From Enoplosus armatus (lineage: Eukaryota > Chordata > Actinopteri > Centrarchiformes > Enoplosidae), in contig NC_092186.1 of assembly GCF_043641665.1 (NCBI RefSeq), positions 17,937,001 through 18,001,000 on the forward strand: DNA of 64,000 nt. The letters are read 5' to 3'. The notes below the pieces were generated by a model, which worked only from the letters and a program-made list of their open reading frames with translations, searched no databases and was not told the origin of the DNA. A program made the position numbers and the translations under genes. Below are positions 47,070 to 59,139 of this stretch, one piece after another (the stretch's first letter is position 1; the number at the start of each line of letters is the position of its first letter).

Positions 47070-48180
47070 GCCTTACAACAGTTGCAACAAACTAATTTTA
47101 AATTAGGCCTTGTAGATCTAATATAAGTGAAGATTCAGTAACTGGGTTGCTTATTTCAAATCAAATTTGTTTAGAAACAGATTTTGGTGGACTGCTAAGG
47201 TGAAATAAGTGAAAGTTTATGTAACCTTCATGGCAATGGACCGAGAAGAACTTCAACAGAAAGACTTTAAGTTTGAAGAATCAGGTTGGTCACACTTTGT
47301 TTGCATTACATTGATAATTCTGGTCCACCTACTCGACTGACTTCAGTTTGATAGTAAAAAGAGAAAGAGAGAAAGAGCAAAAGAAGAGTCAGATGACAAT
47401 GGAAGTCAGAATTAAGAAAAGGTCAATTATTATTGGGGTTAATGTAAAGCTTAAGTGAATATACAGCAAATACAACACTTTGAACACTTTACATTTTGAG
47501 CCCTGATAGTTGAATATCTATGTGGGTCTGTCTCACAAGGGTCGAGCTGGCTTGTTTAAGACACAACTATCCAAATCTACAGTGCAGTTCTTTAGGCAGG
47601 AAAATGAATAGTATTAAGATTGACAAGAGGAATTTTCTTGGCTAAAGTTCTGGAAACTAGTGTGATGAATCAAAAAATACATTTCTCTCCCAGCATCAAA
47701 TAGATCACAACTTTACTTTAGCTATCAACTGCATTTTGCTTGTTTTTCATGCACCAGTTAAGTCTGGGTCATGTTTGCTTGCAGTCAAATTTTGTGCTTG
47801 AAAAATCTGAATTTGAGGTAAAAAAAATAAAAAACTCCTGAGGGGAGGTAACATTTGATATAATATGGCTTAGTAGTTACATCCACCAAACATATTACCT
47901 CCACAAATTCTGCAGTACACAGATTTAAAAAATAGGACATTGTATTCCCTTCACATGAATGAATTCTGTCTCATAATGTTTCACACACTTCTAAGCAGCA
48001 CAGTGCTCCGAACAAAACAGCTTGTCCAAATTGAGAGTAAATGTGGATGGATGGATGCAGCCAAATCTACAATACCTCCAAAGCATGCATGTTGTCATTC
48101 TTTTTGTCATCCATCTTGATTTGCTGCCGTCTTTCATTCATACACAGTCACTGCATTCTACTGCTGATTGTGAGCGTGGA
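47070..48180. other. AT-rich non-coding stretch
   Basis: No supported feature. Confidence 0.3.
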
Positions 48181-48189
48181 GACAGCTAG

Positions 48190-48222
48190 GCAGGCAGACA
48201 GACGGACAGACAGACAGACAGA
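48190..48222 (+). repeat. (CAGA)n microsatellite
   Basis: caggcagacagacggacaga then cagacagacagag, a short imperfect tetranucleotide array. Confidence 0.9.
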
Positions 48223-48234
48223 GGGTTGGAGAAA

Positions 48235-48740
48235 CAGCCCAGCAGCCGCCCACTGCACCCATACAGATTTATTATTTGTGCAGTCGCTCAGGACATTTCA
48301 CAGCTGTGTTTACCTTGGACCCTGCCGTGAGTATTAGGTGGCAGGGCCCGGGATTGCAGATGTGATTACCCATTCACAGATTCACCACCTCTCCGTCCGC
48401 AGACCCCCCCCCCCCATTTTTCCATTTTTAATACGTCCTCTGACACAATTAATCAAAAAAATCCCAATAGACATTTTCCACGAGACCATAATTCACAGTA
48501 CGATTCAAAATCAAAGCTTTATTTAAGGGGGATTTAGCTGCTATGTCATGACAGTTCCCCAATTAGGTCGTCTCAGGGTGAAGTCATCAGTAGCGGCCTC
48601 AGCATACCGTAACTCTGGGAACGCTTCCAGCACTTCTCTGGATGGAAAGATCGACAGGGTTTGGAGTTTATGTACACCCCTGCTGGCATCGGATAGACTG
48701 GCTTTGTCTATTCAGTCTGGCCCATACGTTTAAAGTCCCA
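48235..48740. promoter_or_regulatory. candidate conserved non-coding element cluster
   Basis: Unique, CpG-bearing sequence interrupted only by a C-run at 48404-48414. Words include cagatttattatttg, gatgtgattaccc (homeodomain/OTX-like), ttaatacgtcc, acacaattaatc, ccccaattaggtcg and cattttccacgagacc. A donor-like gccgtgagt lies at 48325-48333 after acceptor-like tttgtgcag and ttcacag words, so a small exon is possible. The 98-codon plus frame ending at 48337 includes the CAGA repeat and is not credible as a gene. Confidence 0.4.
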
Positions 48741-48749
48741 TATATAGGA

Positions 48750-49340
48750 AATAGGAACCATACTGTACCAACCACACAAATGTGGGAGGCGTTAGGTTCA
48801 CTTGATTTTAAGGGTGTTATAGAAGGAGTGGTGTTTTTAAGTCAGGGTGAAAAACCTGTCTTAGTCTGCATCAACATTTGTGTTTTATGAATTATTTCCT
48901 GCTGTTCTGTTTTTTTCTTCATAACTTTTATCTATTCATAACAGTTAATTGTGCATGGAGAGCTTTTTTTTCTCCAGAAATGACCTGCTTCACATTGAGT
49001 GTAACACACTTTCTCACCAAGGAGCTGCCCAGTACAACCACAGCCAGCCACAGATAAATGCCAGCTGTTTGATATTCATCACTGTCATCATCATCATCAG
49101 CTCAAAACAAATATCATCCCATTTGTAAAACTGTCTCCCTCCTTTTTTTTTTGCTGCTTGTTTCTCAGTCCTTCTCCTCATCTTACTTTTAGATGGTCTA
49201 TTACTTGATTTGAAATGTTGCGCAGCCTGTCAGTGTCCAAAGAAATGGGCTGCTGCTGTTTTTGAAGAAAAATCTTGATGTCAGAGGTAACTATTAACAC
49301 ATAAAGATTTAACAAATACACAATCATAATTGCATAGAAA
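48750..49340. other. AT-rich non-coding stretch
   Basis: A tcatcatcatcatc run near 49088-49101. Nothing else that can be supported. Confidence 0.3.
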
Positions 49341-49349
49341 AACATTCCT

Positions 49350-49690
49350 TTCACCTTTTCACCCCTTGAAATTGTCTCTCAAATCTTCTGCCGATGCCTT
49401 CCCTTAACCTGTGGGAAGGACTCGGTCTGACCCGGACAGATGAATGTAAAATGGATGAAATAGTTAAATAAGAAAGCATCATGTCTACTCGTTCTAAAGC
49501 TCACTGTCATTCTCGCATTATAAAACCCACTCCATAATGATCCAATTTTGTGCACTCAGTCACTGAAATAATCTGTGCTGAAAGCAAATAGCCTGGAACT
49601 GGTGATTGCCTTTGCCAGACATTTTCTCATTAAACTCCCAGTGTATCAGGCAATTACCAATTCACATACATAGTATTTGAGGGTAAGGGA
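49350..49690. promoter_or_regulatory. candidate conserved non-coding element
   Basis: Unique sequence with cgcattataaaac, ccataatgatccaattttg, ctcattaaactccc and ggcaattaccaattcac words. A purine-rich GA patch follows at 49695-49728. Moderately enhancer-like. Confidence 0.35.
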
Positions 49691-50029
49691 TAAAGAGAGA
49701 GCGAAAGAGAGACAGAGAAAGAAGAGGCCAGTCGTGACCGTGCTCTACCATAAATTCACACTCTTGTCTAACACAAGTTCACCCTGTTTATACTTATGCA
49801 CTTTAGTCTGCGCCATATCCGACAGATAGTAATCCCATATGTATATTATCTCCTGGCTAGCCCCATCCTGTGCAGTTCAACTTTAGATTTACAGCAAGCT
49901 AAAACCATTCCTGACATACAACCACCCCACAAAGTGCCATAAAATGTAACAGCAAATGCCATGCCCCCACAACTGGCGGTCTTAAATGATTTTTATCATA
50001 CAATAAAAAACTAAACAAAACATACATCT

Positions 50030-50310
50030 GGTTCAGCTCTCGTACTGGAGGCACTGAGGTGTTCTGCTCAAGGCCTAAACAGAGACGGGGTGGGATGGAG
50101 AGGACCGAGCCGTCATCCCATCAGGACATATGTTTCAGGATGTTGCCCGTCTCGTTACGGTTCACATGTTTTATTCACGCTCGGCTGCTTGTTAACTATG
50201 TAAATTATGTGTCAGTTCACATGCACAAGCACGACGAGCACATATGGATCCACTTTTACATGTTAATGAGGTCACGATAGAATAAAGCTGTTGCGGATGA
50301 AACATGGTCA
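50030..50310. promoter_or_regulatory. candidate conserved non-coding element
   Basis: CpG-bearing unique sequence (ggaccgagccgtcatccc, gtctcgttacggttcac, cacgctcggctgc, gcacgacgagcac) with gtaaattatgtg and catgttaatgaggtcac words. The overlapping short frames are unrecognised. Confidence 0.4.
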
Positions 50311-50459
50311 AAGTAAGGGGTGGTGTCGATCGGTCTTGTTCATTAGGACATCTTGGTCTTCGATAGGGTGAATCATCATTTACATACCAACAACTGTGGT
50401 TAAACATGTATTCAAAGTGCAATGTAAAGCATACAGTGTTACAAGAAGTACCACTTTCG

Positions 50460-50570
50460 AGAATGCATGCATGCACACATGCTCACACATATGGAATGCA
50501 CATCCATAGGCATGCATAAACACTAATTCAGAAGCATGAATGCGCAGGCATGCACAAACACATAGTACAG
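50460..50570. repeat. cryptic ATGCACA/CATG-rich simple sequence
   Basis: Degenerate repeats of gcatgca and cacaca words (gcatgcatgcacacatg near 50465, later ggcatgcataaacac and ggcatgcacaaacac). A decayed microsatellite. Confidence 0.5.
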
Positions 50571-50579
50571 TTGCTGCCA

Positions 50580-51280
50580 ATTAAAGTGGGCTTTGATGGT
50601 CATGCAAAGTCATGCAATCATAGTGTTGAACTGGTTACTTCAATGTCTCTGTCATAAAGGTCACAGATGGTTACACAAAAATGCAGCCTCTCTCACCAAT
50701 GCCATACATTTCCAGAAACTTTCAAATGGCACTGTTTTGCGGATATAGATTGTTGTCATGTTGAATGTTCTACTACACGGTTTAATACAGGGGTGAAGAG
50801 GGCTAGAGAAATAGCCCACCCTACAAAATGTTGAAAACATTGAAAAAGAAAAAGTCTAGTCACAAAATAGCTGCCTACTTAAGTTGAAATATGTTCAAAA
50901 TGTTAGTGTTTCAGTTTGTGAAAAGGACAAATGCCTACAGTATGTTGAGGATGTTTTCACAATGTAAAACTGCAGCTGTGTAACGCTATGGTTGGCATTT
51001 GGCTCTACATTTGGATAAAAAACAGACGGACATATCAGTTACAATTTCAACAACTAATTTTGGGTTAAATGATTGTCAAAACAGACAGAGCTCTTAGCAA
51101 ACACTTGCTAAAATGGCATGTAAACACTGAGTCTGACCTGGTCTTTCTTTTCATACAATGCATGTGTGGCAGAATGAGTCACATCTGCACCGCAAAAAAA
51201 AACTGGCACAGCAGCCGCAGAAAATCCAGCCCTCGGTGTATGAATCGTAGAAGTCCATAGATTTTGGGCACTCCAAGAAA
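50580..51280. other. AT-rich non-coding stretch
   Basis: No supported feature before the palindrome. Confidence 0.3.
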
Positions 51281-51290
51281 AGTGACACCC

Positions 51291-51350
51291 TTAAAGGCAA
51301 AATTCCCAACACAGGGCACCCTTGCCCTGTGTTGGGAATTTTGCCTTTAA
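51291..51350. repeat. perfect 60-bp palindrome (28-bp stem, 4-nt loop)
   Basis: 51291-51318 and 51323-51350 are exact reverse complements with no mismatch; the loop is ccct (51319-51322). The arm begins ttaaaggcaaaattccc and ends acacagggca. The pairing stops sharply on both outer sides. A microRNA precursor normally has bulges and a larger loop, so a perfect short-loop foldback suggests a recent template-switch (foldback) event or a cloning/assembly artefact. Confidence 0.95.
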
Positions 51351-51429
51351 TTTTTCCCCTCACATGGCTTTGTTTGAAATTACCTTTTTCATTTTGTCTC
51401 TTGTTGTTTGTCTGCAACCATAAATGCAT

Positions 51430-51520
51430 CATGATGTGGCTCTCTTGACCCTGTCTCCTAGAATAAAAAAAAATCCTTATCTCACTTGGGCTACATGGTT
51501 AAATAAAGGTTAAATTAAAA
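51430..51520 (+). mobile_element. 3' end of a 5'-truncated LINE-type retrotransposon
   Basis: ctctcttgaccctgtctcc is followed by an A-run, cttatctcacttgggctaca and tggttaaataaaggttaaat. This matches the 3'-terminal part of a common fish non-LTR element ('...aatctcaatgggacttcctggttaaataaaggttaaata'). Only about 90 bp remain. The tail lies 80 bp downstream of the perfect palindrome. Confidence 0.55.
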
Positions 51521-51529
51521 CCTGACAAA

Positions 51530-52010
51530 TACTGTTCTTCACCATCAAATAGCTTCCTACCACCTTGGACATAGAGATCTGCATCATCCCTTGCCATCTG
51601 TTGTCTGCATACCAAAAAAAAGTCCCCATCACAATCATCCTCTCAGGATCAAATCAGAAACCGGCTCAAGATGCAAACAGCGAAGGAGGCCGTGGCTCCA
51701 GCAGCCTGTCAGCTCCGCTTACGTCTTTATCTTTTCTCCGTGTCTTTCTACAGAGAAGACAAGTGGGAGAGGGCCCTGCCTGTGGCGTATGGAAGAAGGA
51801 AACGTCCATTCTAATATCCTGTCTGGGGCGTATACTCTCTCCATCAGCCTCACGTCTATCAGTGGATCTGGCTGGATCTGGTGGAGGGAGGACGCAGCCG
51901 CGCTGATATCTGATTGTTCTCTCTCTTTTTACATTCAACATGGCAAGGACATGCAGCAAATTACTGGGGGAAAGGAGACACACATCCTACGTGGTTTATG
52001 AAGCATGTGT
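51530..52010. other. CpG-bearing unique sequence with overlapping open frames
   Basis: Two overlapping plus frames (51565-51906, 51591-52001) and a minus frame (51983-51666) are open through the same 300 bp, which points to composition rather than coding. No domain is recognisable. It could be a further regulatory island (about 51660-51930). Confidence 0.25.
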
Positions 52011-52019
52011 GGAAATGAA

Positions 52020-55000
52020 GTCAAAGAGAGTGTAAGCGTGTTTAACAAAGGGAAGTGTTAAGGAAAATAAGCAGTTATATTTTATACCTCAAATGTCATG
52101 TAGCAAAAAACACAAATGCCCAGTTTATTACTATTACACCAGACTTTTTTTCTTAGTTTTTAAAGAAATAAGTCTTGAAGAGTGTTTTTACCAAAAATCT
52201 GTCAGTGTTCTGCAGATGCATGACTTTGACACCACTGACACATGAATTCGACACAGAATAACTCATTTGTCTCAAGGTCTCAGCACACTGAATGATTATA
52301 AAACCATTATTTGCTTACTTTTACCAGAGTCCTACTGTTGGCACACAGAAGCAACCACTAAAGCAATATTGACTCAGACTGTCAGTGAGCAAACAGGACA
52401 TCAACCATCCATTTTTGCCAAAAATCGACTGATTTAGTGAAGAGTGTACACTATTTTATGACAGCCAACTTGCTGAAAACATAATCGTTTACTCCTGAAG
52501 AGTGCAAAGTGCAATTTGATGCAGAAGTATTATATTGCAAGGGTAATACCTCATCGGAGTTGGCTATATCATAATAAATTTCACAAATGGGCAATGGGGG
52601 GAGATGGGAAAAGGAAGAAAGTGAAGAAGACAACAGCAGTCCCTGAAACAAGCTAGAGGAAGTGTGGGAAGGAAACAGAGGGAGAAAAACGACAGCTCCA
52701 CATCTGTCAGAACCTCATTCATGGCACCTCTCCATCTTGCCTTGCATGACCCTCTCTTAAAGTACAGGCTGTGAGGTTTTTCCCACTTTAAAAATAGTCC
52801 CTGCTAAATTCTACACTACACTGAATTATTTTGACAGTGAGGGTTTTTTTTCTTTTTTTTTCCTGCTAACATTGGCACTTTTACCTCACCCTTTATTGCA
52901 TATTGTACGGACAGAAATATGCCCAAAGGTGTGTACCAACCACCTAGCATGTTTGCCCTTACCACGTTTGTGCTCTTCCAGAGTTTGTCTGTGGCTATAC
53001 AAAGCTTGCATCGTGAAAAAGCAAGCTTCAGGGAGTACAAAGTTCTCTCTCTGAGATTTATTTTTCCAATACACGTAAAGGGAACTGGCTGAATGCTCTG
53101 AGACAAGGTGTGAAATTATTATTTTCACTCAACTTCTTTTCTTATCGAGTTCTAGCATTGCTTTAAAAAAAAAAAAAAACAGTGTCCAGCTGGAAACTGG
53201 TGACATGGTGTAAAAATAGCCAAACATAACAGCAGGGTAGTAGTTACAGCTATAGCTGAAGAGTTTAGCTATTTATTGTGTACAACTGTTGTGGAAAAAC
53301 AAAAGCAAAAGAAACAGTCATGGTAAGTCAAAGAATATAGCAGCCTATAATATTTAAGGAGTATTTACTTTTACCTACCATCATGTCTTGCTATGAATTA
53401 TTGAGTGGGCTTTTTTAAATCTGGTGAATAATCTATAGTCTTTTGTAATAAAACTCATTTCGAAACAAAATGAATCTACCAGCCTGTCAACACCTCATTG
53501 AGAATGTTTCTGTTTCAACATCTTGGAACAAAGAAAAACAGAAAGAGGACTCTTGCAGAAATTGATGATTGCAAAATGACTGCATTCAGTATCCTCTTTC
53601 CCCTGGAAAGTGTCCTCCTTTCGCCTGACTTATTGCTATTTAGCTATGTGAGATAACTGCATGAGTTTATCACATACCTTAATGAATAAAACCCCCGAAA
53701 TAACATGGCATAACAACTGCTGCTACTGCACAATGGGAATCCTCACAGATGGAACAACAACTGAAGCCTAAATCACAACAACATGAATGTAATTAACGGG
53801 CTATTTATTTGCATATACTATCTGCACCCGAACATTAACAAAAAACATCATATACGCTTTTGTTTTTACACATTACATTTACGTTATGTGTACTTAAGTG
53901 ATGAGTTGAGGTATACCAATCAGTTCATCTACTTGTCTCCCCCTTTTGTCGGGTCTTTCTGTACAATATGTTCTTTGCTATCATGACAGCTAAAATAAAT
54001 TTATTGTTACATGACAATGCTGACAAATTCTGATTTGGGCATTCAAGTGCAAGTCACATGCACATCTGAGTTTCCTCTGAGGGCAAAAATCAGAAGATGC
54101 AGTGTAAGTGCCCTCTTTGCCCGGGTGTTTGCCACTATGCCTTTTTGAAGATGGATGATGGGGAAGGAGGTGGGTGGGGGGTGAGATTTGTGCTTGGGCC
54201 CCCAGTACAAAAACCAAAACAAAAAGAGAGCTCCAATCACCAGCTTGGGGTGCAAAGTGCAGCTGCCCTGCTAATGAGATTTTAAAATGCGCCATAATGC
54301 CCCCTTAAACGGCCCCTACATGGAGAATTATATGCTTCATGTGTTGATTTATTCAAAGGGGGAGGGGGATTCGGCATATGTATGTGTGCATCTGTGTGTT
54401 TGTGTGTGTCTGTTATTAGACAACAATAGCCTGCAGCTAGGTCGACTGTCAGAAAGCTGTGTGCTCATAGGACAACTGTCCTTCACCTTCCCAATCTGAC
54501 AGACTGCACAATATGAACAATGAAAAAACACAATTTAACTATTTGTCTATTTTAAAACAAATACACAACCTGAATTGACTGACTGAGTGTCTTAGTTAGT
54601 TGCTGTCCAGTTTAATTTAGTCTTATCAATCATTGGGTAAATAGAAGAGAGATATTTCCAAAGGGCGGATTTCTCAGTTTGTAATACAACACATACTAAA
54701 AACTAATCAAGGCATTAAACGATGCCAAAATCAACATCAAATGCAAACAAATCACTGCTTCAATCATGCAGAACATGTATATGATTGTACTCCCAATACT
54801 AGCAGATTCCCAAACCTCACTTACTTGGTTCAGTGCTTTTGCAAGTGAGCCGCGCACAGCACTAATTGCCGAGATAATGTTTTAATATATCGACTGTGTA
54901 CTTATGGTGGGAAGAACAAATCCAAGCTAGAATAAATGGGTAAATGTTGTTTGTTCGAAGGAGGGGGGTGGGGGTTGATAGAAAGAGACCGAATAAAAAG

Positions 55001-55110
55001 ACAGAAAAAAACATTTATCTCTTGATTGGGCTTCTTTGTTAACATGCTGAGAGGATGTGGTTATTTGGGGACTGAACAAGGACAGCCAGCTGAGAGAGGA
55101 GAGATACAGC
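52020..55110. other. AT-rich non-coding stretch
   Basis: Contains an A-run at about 53165-53179. Frames of at most 101 codons have no recognisable domains. No repeat family named. Confidence 0.3.
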
Positions 55111-55118
55111 AATCCAGA

Positions 55119-55180
55119 TAGAGAGAAGGAAAGAATGAAAGAAAGAGAGGAAGAAAGAACAAAGGAAAGAAAGAAAAAGG
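55119..55180 (+). repeat. polypurine (GAAA/GGAA-rich) tract
   Basis: About 60 bp of almost pure purine (gagagaaggaaagaatgaaag and similar). It encodes Leu/Ser/Phe-rich spurious frames on the minus strand. Confidence 0.85.
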
Positions 55181-55199
55181 TTAGTAGTGACAGAATTGG

Positions 55200-55960
55200 A
55201 TATGGAGAGGCCTTTTTGTGCTGTACTGTGTGAGTGTGTGAGTGTACACACATAAGTACCAGTGATAAGATCCACTTGCTCGCATTCAGAGGGGCGACCA
55301 GCTGTGAGGATGAGTACAAGCGTGTGCATTTGTGCATTAGTGTGTTTTTCTCCGTGAGTGTGTAAACTCATGCAGGGTCGTGTTTGTGTACGTGTGTGTG
55401 TGTCTCACGTAGTCTGAGTCAATGCGTCAGTGTGGGCATCGGACAAGAAATGACTGTATCTGGCCACTGAAATGGGACTCTGTCAGAGTGTGTGTAGCGT
55501 GAGTGTGTTGGAGAGAGAGAGAGACAGAGACGGAGAGTTACGGGCCTGTCTGAAGCCATCTTTTGTATGAGCTATGTATGCTCTTTGTGGGGGGAAATTG
55601 AAAAACATTAGCATGATAAAGGCTGGCTAGGGCTGCCTCGCTGATCATGTGACACATTACTGAAAAAGCGCATAGATAGAAAATGACAGCCAGCTCATTC
55701 ACGCACACAGAAACCAATGGGTGTGCCAATAATATCTGGGAGAGGCAGCATTCATGGCATTCAGTGCACAAGCCGCATCAGTTCACCATGAAAAAAAAAA
55801 AGAACAACACTTGCTACTTGTCATTTTTTTGGGAAGGGGTGTAGTAAATACATAAACTACTGTACTGTGTTCTTTTCTTTGATCTCTCCGGTCTTTCTGT
55901 AATTTGTGTGTGTGTGTGTGCATGTGTGGTTTGTGCTTTTGTGTGTGAGTGTGGGAGCAT
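55200..55960. repeat. cryptic GT/GA-rich region
   Basis: Short GT runs near 55220-55245, 55385-55410 and 55905-55930 and a GA run near 55510-55530, separated by unique sequence. Frames here are products of low complexity. Confidence 0.5.
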
Positions 55961-55969
55961 GCAGGGCCC

Positions 55970-56290
55970 ATGCATCTGTGGGCCTCTCTAATTAGAGAGT
56001 GTGGCTGGGCCAAGCTCTTGTTTTTAAGATCCCATTTCAAAGCCGGAGACATAGAGGGCTTATTTTTGGGCCCGGGAACGTGTTGGTGTATCTGCAAACC
56101 TTACTTGCTTGACGACTGACAAAACAGGTCGACGAGAATGCGGCGAGAGTGATTTGTTAGCTAGAATTGTGTTGTTAAATGGTGGGATCCAGACAAAGGC
56201 CACGCTCTCATCTGTCGCTGTGTGACTCTTTGAATGCTGACAGTAACTGATTTGATGTGACGGTTGTGTGAGGCTGTATTTAATGAAGTG
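55970..56290. promoter_or_regulatory. candidate conserved element with homeodomain palindrome
   Basis: Contains ctctctaattagagag at 55984-55999, a perfect 16-bp palindrome around TAATTA, the shape bound by homeodomain dimers. CpG-bearing unique sequence follows (aaaacaggtcgacgag, aatgcggcgagagtg), with gatttgttagctagaattg and gatgatttaggg words. No frames. Confidence 0.45.
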
Positions 56291-56344
56291 ATGATTTAGG
56301 GAGGGGAAAAAAACATGTCACCAATTTCCAAACTGAAACCAACA

Positions 56345-56358
56345 TCGCCCCCTTGTGG
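56345..56358 (-). promoter_or_regulatory. candidate CTCF site
   Basis: tcgcccccttgtgg matches the reversed CTCF core (gcgccccctggtgg) at 12 of 14 positions. A candidate insulator site next to the element at 56.0-56.3 kb. A single motif match is weak evidence. Confidence 0.3.
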
Positions 56359-56364
56359 AAGGAC

Positions 56365-58280
56365 AGTGAAGTACACAGACGGCTCATTAATGCCATCGTG
56401 CATTCAGAAATTAGGCCTGTTTCAAAATCAGGTCAACTGAGATGAGAATTGAACAGCAATGTGATGCAGCCTTCATAGTGTTGTATTGGGGTATGGGTTT
56501 CTTTGTGTTGATGCTTCAATATGATTACCCATCCATGGTCTCCATGTGTGTAAATGTACATGGTTTACCTTTTTTATAACCAGCATACCTACAGTACAGC
56601 ACTATCACCCTCCTTTGTTCCTTTTGACATCAAAGCCAGCTTTTCATCATGGTGTTCATTCTAGTTTAGTAGCACAAAAGGATAATTACATCAGATATCT
56701 TTGCATTCGTAAAGAAAAACCGGCAAAGCTAACAGTTGCACATTACCTTCATTCAACAACAGCGTGGGTGTCACTATAACAACCCATCATTTACATTTAT
56801 TTTATGACAGTGACACACCCCAATTTTGTGCAATTGTAGACAATGACCTGAACATCAGCATAATGGCACGCAGCCTGGAAACCTCTTTCATAACCATGCA
56901 ATTTAATTGGTTTATAACCACTAATAAGAACCTGTTGAAGTGTCCATGAGCAAGGCACTTAATCCCTGCTGTCTCTTTCTAACCCACTCTGAGATAAAGC
57001 ATCATCCATGTGTTTTAAAAAGAAAGGATGTTTGGAAGAGAGGCCAGTTTTGGGTGCATGCATTGAGCCTGTTTCTCTCATTATTTCAATGGAAATATCC
57101 ATTCAGAGACAATGTGCAAAACACGAAAGCGGTTCGATGGCCTCTGACTGGAAGGGCGTTTCCTTTGGTCTGGTGAACGTTATTAAAGAGGAAGATGCTG
57201 TCCTCTAGTGACAAATTTCGTCATAGCAGCTTACCTCTCGGAGTCCAAAGTCTTCAATCCAATGGGAATAAATCCAATTTTGGAAAATATTGCAGCCCGA
57301 TGTGAATCAGTCAAGAGACCGTTTTGCAAGCAATGGTCTTGTGATGACTCATAACTTAATAACATAACATAATGTTCTTTTCTTGGAAGCTAGATATCAG
57401 AGGAGTCATCATTTTTTATTTTAATTGAGTTTTATTACCTAATATGAAATCCCCCATCTGAAAGACAATCACAGCTTCTCTCATAAAGCATCTGATAGCA
57501 GAACAAGCTCATGATAGTTCTGAAATTTAAAGACCAAAGAAAAAAAATGTCTTTTAATGGTCCCTTTGGGAAATTTGAGCGGTCAAGGAAGTTAGTTAAT
57601 GTTGTGTTGTTGACAATTGTGTGAAAATATTTTTTTCTTTGGAAAGTGATACATGTGCGCTTGTTTTTTTTATTGTTTAATCCAGTGACACTTTCTTTGC
57701 TATAGCCTACAGTAAAGCCTTGCTTTACCTTGAAGATATAGTTTGATAATAAACTGAAGGGTCATATTAGATATCAGAAATTTCACTTTCAAAAAATCTG
57801 TAAATTATAAAACCAATATTTCCGTCTTTCAGTTGCATACATTTCCCAGCTAACCCAGATTTATAGTACACCTAATTTAGTTATGTGGAGAACAAAATTA
57901 TACTTTTTATAAAGCCTGAACTGTATTTGTCGTATATCAAACAATGAACTTCAGGTAGTGGCTGCAATAAAATAGAATCACTTCCACAGATATTACAACT
58001 ATACAACTATTAATGCCGCTGCTTACATTACTTCATGATGAAAATTGGCTGTACAGATTTTTTTTCTTAAATACCAAACAGAGACATAGACCAGGGGAGG
58101 CCTGCAGAGACAGAAACACAACAAGGACAGAGAGAAATATTTGTCCTGTTGTCAGTGATGAACAGGAGAGGTTTATCACTGACAGCAGGAGTGACAGCAT
58201 GAAACCGCTCAGGTCTGAGAAACTGTTCTGTAACTGGCAGGACGCAGGTTTGGTCATCCCAAAAACCCAATCTGCGCCTG
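56365..58280. other. AT-rich non-coding stretch
   Basis: Short frames only. The 119-codon plus frame 58013-58372 overlaps the LINE fragment that follows and has no recognisable domain in that frame. Confidence 0.3.
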
Positions 58281-58299
58281 TCAGTCCCGAAGCACACAT

Positions 58300-58580
58300 T
58301 TTATTAACGAAACCTATACCTCTTCATGAAAGCCTACCTCTTCGTGGGCTTTTGATTAAGAATGGTTCATAAACATTGTTTATTTTATTCAATTATTTTA
58401 TAATATTAATGTTGTACGTTTTAATTCTATTTTATTCGTATTCATATTATTATCTATTTTCTATATAGATATTATGTATTGTTTTTACGGTCTGCACTTG
58501 TTCTGTCTTATTGTCGGCTTGTCAGACATCTGTGAAGCACTTTGAAGTGCACTAACCTGTATGAAAGGTGCTATTGTTAA
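58300..58580 (+). mobile_element. 3' end of a LINE-type retrotransposon
   Basis: In the frame ending at the TGA 58352-58354 the peptide RNLYLFMKAYLFVGF resembles the 'LKTHLFRLAF' C-terminal end of fish L2/RTE-type reverse-transcriptase proteins. About 230 bp of AT-rich 3' untranslated sequence follows, ending in tgaagcactttgaagtgcac and ctgtatgaaaggtgctat, a tail seen on many fish repeats ('gtaaagcactttgaa... tatgaaaggtgctatataaat'). It is truncated at the 5' side and the reading frame upstream is closed. Confidence 0.5.
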
Positions 58581-58839
58581 GGTTTTGCTTATTCATTGAA
58601 AGTAACAAAAGCGTCATATAATACCTAAAATGTAAAGTTAGAGCATGAGCAGGACACTGAGCCCCTACCTGCTTAGTGAGTCAATGTAGTGCCTCAAAGG
58701 TAAAATGACATAGAACAATGCTCAGCTGCAACAAAACAGATATACCTTGCTGCAGCTGTAATATCTCCTCCAGTACCCATCCTCCCACTCACCAGCCACC
58801 AGCCAGCCAGCCATTGTCTATGATAGGTGGGGGTTGGGG

Positions 58840-59130
58840 GGGAGAGACAGATGAGAGCCAGGGCGCGCCACGCCACTTCACCTTCCCTCTCCTTCAGCGT
58901 GACAGGACCTGAATTACAGTAAATGATAGCCCTCCTTGGCCACAAAGCGATTTGACCTGCCGCTGTCTCTCTACCTGCCCCCCCCCCCCTAATGGGTCCC
59001 CAATGGGTGGCCAAGCTCCCTTAGGACCCGGCTGGCAGAGAGGGACAGTCTCTTCGGAGCAAAGAGGGATGGAGTTGAGAGGATTGAGAAGGAGGCCAGG
59101 GGATGAGTTGCAGGCGTGTAGGAGAGTTGA
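58840..59130. promoter_or_regulatory. candidate regulatory element with C-run
   Basis: CpG-bearing sequence (ccagggcgcgccacgccac, aagcgatttgacctgccgc) interrupted by a C-run (58979-58989). It includes ggaattacagtaaatgat-like words near 58910. Both strands carry frames of about 90-106 codons without domains. Confidence 0.3.
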
Positions 59131-59139
59131 TGCTGATTG

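Noticed and set aside
51291..51350. microRNA precursor
   Set aside because: A 28-bp stem without any bulge and a 4-nt loop do not fit a normal Drosha/Dicer substrate, and the arms match no microRNA I recognise.
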